The position numbers and the translations under genes were made by a program. This document shows positions 60,716 through 63,769 of a stretch of DNA of 63,769 bases, in pieces. Source of the stretch: Syntrophobacteraceae bacterium (lineage in GTDB: Bacteria; Desulfobacterota; Syntrophobacteria; Syntrophobacterales; Syntrophobacteraceae). Each line of letters opens with the position of its first letter. Position 1 is the stretch's first letter. The stretch spans positions 1-63,769 of the forward strand of contig PXBG01000052.1 in assembly GCA_003566995.1 (NCBI GenBank), written 5' to 3'. Under the pieces are notes generated by a model that worked only from the letters and a program-made list of their open reading frames with translations, was not told the origin of the DNA and ran no database searches.

Positions 60716-61835
60716 GCACAAATTGAGGACCGTGCTCACCATCTGCGGAATAGCCGTGGCCATCATGGCATTCGGACTCCTCAGAACGGTGGTCAGTGCC
60801 TGGTATGCAGGTGTTGAGGCCTCCTCTGCCAACCGCCTCATCACACGCAATGCCACTTCTCTGGTTTTCCCCCTGCCCCTTGCCTACAAGGACAAAATTC
60901 GAAGCATCGAGGGGGTCACGCTGGTGTCCTATGGCAACTGGTTCGGGGGAGTGTACATCACGGAGAGAAATTTTTTTGCGAATTTTGCCATCGAGCCACG
61001 GGTCTATCTGGAGCAATACCCTGAATATGTTCTGTCCGGTCAGGAAAAGGAGGCTTTCCTCAGAGATCGAAGGGGTTGCATTGCAGGGGCCAATCTGGCC
61101 AGGCGATTCAACTGGAAGGTCGGTGACAACATCACCCTGAAAGGAACCATTTTCCCGGGGGACTGGGAACTGGTGCTTCGAGGCATCTACCGGGGCCGGG
61201 AAGACAACATCGATGAAAATCAGTTTTTCTTTCACTGGGACTATCTCAACGAGAGTTTGAGGAAAACTCAGCCTGGGAGGGCAGACCAGGTGGGCTTTTA
61301 TGTCATCACCATCGCTCATGCTCAGGAAGCGGCCATGATTTCCGACAGGATCGACGCCCTTTTCAGAAATTCCTTTGCGGAGACCCACACGGAGACGGAG
61401 AAGGCGTTTCAACTGGGATTCGTTTCCCTGAGCGAGGCCATTCTAACAGCCATCAGGCTGATTTCTCTGGTGGTCATCGCAATCATCATGGCCGTTGCGG
61501 CCAACACCATGGGAATGTCTGTGAGAGAGCGTCTGGGAGAATATGCCGTTCTCAAGACATTGGGATTTGGAAATCTCTACGTGAGCCTGATCATTCTGGG
61601 CGAATCCCTGGTGATCGCCCTTTTGGGGGGATTGATGGGTATGGCGGGCACTTTTCCCGCGTCCCAAATGGTGGGAAGGGCGGTGGGCGACTATTTTCCC
61701 GTGTTCATGGTGACCCGTCAGACCCTTTGCCTGGCGTTTTCGGCTGCACTGCTGGTGGGAGTGGTGGCGTCTCTTTTCCCCATGTGGCGGGCGTCCACCG
61801 TGCCCGTTGCCGAAGGGCTCAGGAGGGTCGGCTGA
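60681..61835 (+). CDS. FtsX/MacB-type ABC permease 1
   Basis: 384 residues from ATG 60681 (MLLKILLRNAFRHKLRT), inside the end of the ATPase gene. An N-terminal membrane helix, a large periplasmic MacB_PCD domain and three C-terminal helices (LISLVVIAIIMAVAANTMG, SVRERLGEYAVLKTLGF, then two more) are the FtsX pattern. It abuts the second permease by zero bases, suggesting a heterodimer as in LolC/LolE. Confidence 0.93.
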   Translation: MLLKILLRNAFRHKLRTVLTICGIAVAIMAFGLLRTVVSAWYAGVEASSANRLITRNATSLVFPLPLAYKDKIRSIEGVTLVSYGNWFGGVYITERNFFANFAIEPRVYLEQYPEYVLSGQEKEAFLRDRRGCIAGANLARRFNWKVGDNITLKGTIFPGDWELVLRGIYRGREDNIDENQFFFHWDYLNESLRKTQPGRADQVGFYVITIAHAQEAAMISDRIDALFRNSFAETHTETEKAFQLGFVSLSEAILTAIRLISLVVIAIIMAVAANTMGMSVRERLGEYAVLKTLGFGNLYVSLIILGESLVIALLGGLMGMAGTFPASQMVGRAVGDYFPVFMVTRQTLCLAFSAALLVGVVASLFPMWRASTVPVAEGLRRVG

Positions 61836-63002
61836 ATGGGACTTCTTCTGGCCTACAGTCTGCGCAATCTCCTCACGAGAAAAACGACCACAGTTCTCAC
61901 GGCTGCGGGCATGGCTCTGGTGGTCTTTGCTTTTGCTTCCATCATCATGCTTGCAGAAGGACTTGAAAAAACTCTGGTGGACACGGGATCTGATGACAAC
62001 GTGGTGGTCTTGCGGCGTGGTTCCGGTTCAGAGGTGCAGAGTGGCGTGAGTCGCGATCAGGCCTCCATTGTGGAAACTCTGCCCGAAATAGCCCTGGGTC
62101 CTGGGGGAAAAAAACTCGTGGCCAGGGAGCTGGTGGTTCTCATCACCATGACGCGGCGAGCCTCCAAGGCATCGGCCAACGTGGTTGTTCGAGGTGTGTC
62201 GGAAACCTCTTTCCTTCTGCGCCCTCAGGTGCGGCTGGCAGCGGGACGTTTTCCTTCTCCCGGCCTGAGCGAAGTCATGGTGGGGCAAAGCATTGCCCAG
62301 AGGTTTCAGGGAGCCCAGCTGGGCAATGAAATCTTCATTGGCGGCAGGAACTGGAGGGTGGTTGGCGTTTTCCATGGAGGGAACACGGGCTTCAGTTCAG
62401 AGATTTGGGGTGATGTGGACCAGTTCATGCAAGCTTTTCGAAGACCCGTTTATTCCTCCGTCATTTTCCGGTTGAGCCACAGCAAATTGTATTCTACCGT
62501 GCGGGATCGCATGAATGGTGATCCGCGGCTCACCCTGGAAGCCAAAAGAGAAACGCAATATTACCGGGACCAGTCCCGGGCTCTCAGCACCTTTCTGAGG
62601 GTCCTCGGTGTCACCCTCACCCTTGTCTTTTCTTTCGGTGCGGTGGTGGGAGCCATGATCACCATGCATTCTGCCGTGGCCACCCGAACGGGGGAAATCG
62701 GCACCTTGCGGGCGTTGGGTTTTCAGAGGCGAAGCATCCTGCTCGCCTTTCTGGTGGAATCCCTTGCCCTGGGATTCATAGGGGGCGCTGTGGGCCTTTT
62801 GGGTGCTTCCTTCCTTCAGTTTTTCACCGTCTCGACCACCAACTTTCAAACTTTTTCCGAGTTGGCCTTTAGCTTCACCATGACGTTTGATATCGTTTAC
62901 AAAGCCATGGGTTTTTCTCTCATCATGGGGTTTCTGGGAGGCCTGTTGCCCGCCCTGAGAGCCGCTCGCATGAACATCGTGGAAGCTCTGAGGGAGGTCT
63001 GA
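61836..63002 (+). CDS. FtsX/MacB-type ABC permease 2
   Basis: 388 residues. Same architecture as permease 1: N-terminal helix (TVLTAAGMALVVFAFASIIML), periplasmic domain, and C-terminal helices with TRTGEIGTLRALGFQRRSIL. ATG 61836 directly follows the previous stop. The two permeases differ in sequence, which favours a heterodimeric pump. Confidence 0.93.
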   Translation: MGLLLAYSLRNLLTRKTTTVLTAAGMALVVFAFASIIMLAEGLEKTLVDTGSDDNVVVLRRGSGSEVQSGVSRDQASIVETLPEIALGPGGKKLVARELVVLITMTRRASKASANVVVRGVSETSFLLRPQVRLAAGRFPSPGLSEVMVGQSIAQRFQGAQLGNEIFIGGRNWRVVGVFHGGNTGFSSEIWGDVDQFMQAFRRPVYSSVIFRLSHSKLYSTVRDRMNGDPRLTLEAKRETQYYRDQSRALSTFLRVLGVTLTLVFSFGAVVGAMITMHSAVATRTGEIGTLRALGFQRRSILLAFLVESLALGFIGGAVGLLGASFLQFFTVSTTNFQTFSELAFSFTMTFDIVYKAMGFSLIMGFLGGLLPALRAARMNIVEALREV

Positions 63003-63114
63003 TGTTTTGATGGAAAACGGGATTGAGGGTCTTTTGCCCACGGTCCCGGCTGTCAAGGACTCACAGGGCTGGCCCTTTCCCATTTGAACAGGAAGCCAAA
63101 GCCTGGAGGTGAAA

Positions 63115-63769
63115 ATGGGCAAGAGAAGGATTGGGATTCTGACCGGTGGCGGCGATTGCCCCGGCTTGAACGCTGTCATAAGAGGTGTCACCAAAAGTGC
63201 CATCAACAGGTATGGCATGGAAGTCCTTGCATTTCACGACGGTTTTCGAGGTTTGATAGAAGAAAAGTTTTCATTACTCAACTTTGAAAGCGTTTCCGGC
63301 ATCCTCACTCAGGGTGGCACCATAATCGGCAGTGACAATAAGGCCAACCCTTTTCGTTACAGGCCCCACGATTGTGGTGAGGATGTCCATCTGGATGTTT
63401 CCGATCAGTGCATGCAATTTTATGACGACCTGGGTTTGGACGGTCTCATCTGTATCGGGGGGGACGGGACCATGACCATCGCGGGAATGCTCATGCAAAA
63501 AGGGGCCAGGGTGGTGGGCCTTCCCAAAACCATTGACAAGGACCTGGAAGGAACGGACATCACGTTTGGCTTTGACACAGCCAGGGCCATTGCCACGGAA
63601 GCCATCGATCGTGTACACACCACGGCTCAGTCACACCAGCGAGTGATGCTTGTGGAAGTGATGGGGCGCAACGCGGGCTGGTTGGCCATGGAAGCGGGAA
63701 TCGCCGGAGGGGCGGATGTTGTGCTCATTCCCGAGATCCCCTACGACATGAAAGAAGTGCTTCGCATCG
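63115..63769 (+). CDS. pfkA: 6-phosphofructokinase (3' end beyond the window)
   Basis: The first 218 residues are visible; the C-terminus lies outside. GILTGGGDCPGLNAVIRG, GGDGT (115-119) and PKTIDKD (137-143) identify PFK. The site equivalent to E. coli Gly104 is Gly (ATP-type), but the one equivalent to Gly124 is Lys, as in PPi-dependent and mixed-type group III enzymes. Phosphoryl donor uncertain. TGGAGGTG precedes the ATG. It transfers phosphate to fructose 6-phosphate. Confidence 0.95.
   Translation, partial: MGKRRIGILTGGGDCPGLNAVIRGVTKSAINRYGMEVLAFHDGFRGLIEEKFSLLNFESVSGILTQGGTIIGSDNKANPFRYRPHDCGEDVHLDVSDQCMQFYDDLGLDGLICIGGDGTMTIAGMLMQKGARVVGLPKTIDKDLEGTDITFGFDTARAIATEAIDRVHTTAQSHQRVMLVEVMGRNAGWLAMEAGIAGGADVVLIPEIPYDMKEVLRI

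Overview
The window looks like a chromosomal segment of a sulfate-reducing Desulfobacterota (deltaproteobacterium), most probably near the Syntrophobacter group. The evidence is indirect: a stand-alone low-molecular-weight siroheme sulfite reductase (51.5 kb), a 41-residue desulforedoxin (10.0 kb), pyruvate:ferredoxin oxidoreductase gamma and delta subunits (36.8-37.8 kb), queH, a TAXI-type TRAP transporter, and PilMNOQ and GspAB genes. I saw no rRNA, tRNA, insertion sequence, prophage or CRISPR array. The segment is a run of short operons on both strands with an even, moderately GC-rich composition.

Layout. 0-5.4 kb: tail of a helical protein, a zinc-ribbon methyltransferase, then TAXI receptor, fused TRAP permease and UspA. 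5.5-8.7 kb (minus): an SLC13 permease with RCK_C domains and a two-gene YeeE/YedE-type sulfur transporter. 8.8-12.6 kb (minus): LOG-family protein, desulforedoxin, YihY/BrkB protein and a baeRF-family protein. 12.9-17.4 kb (minus): a lipoprotein of 1486 residues made of tandem Ig-like (Big) domains. 17.9-31.1 kb: RNase HI, MFS, MscS, a sugar-1-phosphate nucleotidyltransferase/AmgK pair, a 43-residue basic protein, pyruvate kinase, PepF, a GlcD-like oxidase, NamZ and signal peptidase I. 31.2-36 kb: pilM-pilN-pilO-secretin and an L,D-transpeptidase. 36-46 kb: porC-porD, then a minus-strand block ftsH-folP-coaX-ldcA-serine hydrolase-mpl-queH. 46-63.8 kb: amidohydrolase, a VKOR-DsbA fusion with a degenerate J-domain protein, the sulfite reductase, rhomboid, gspA-gspB, an O-methyltransferase, an adaptor/ABC/FtsX exporter and the start of phosphofructokinase.

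The main finding is at 8144-8665 (minus). The YeeE-family gene carries an in-frame TGA exactly where the family's conserved Cys sits (G-x-x-G-[Cys]-P-S-G-H-G). After the TGA the frame continues for 40 family-typical codons and ends in an ATGA overlap with the partner gene. A bacterial-SECIS-like hairpin with a G-U-U apical loop begins 15 nt after the TGA. This is best read as a selenocysteine-containing thiosulfate/selenium-type transporter. A conventional gene caller would truncate it at residue 132.

A second theme is cell-wall turnover. An AmgK-type kinase with its nucleotidyltransferase, a NamZ-type exo-muramidase, Mpl, an LD-carboxypeptidase and a YkuD transpeptidase lie within about 21 kb, consistent with salvage of MurNAc and murein peptides. 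Envelope machinery is also dense: pilus inner-membrane proteins with a lipobox-bearing secretin but no separate pilP, GspAB, FtsH, LepB and a tripartite exporter.
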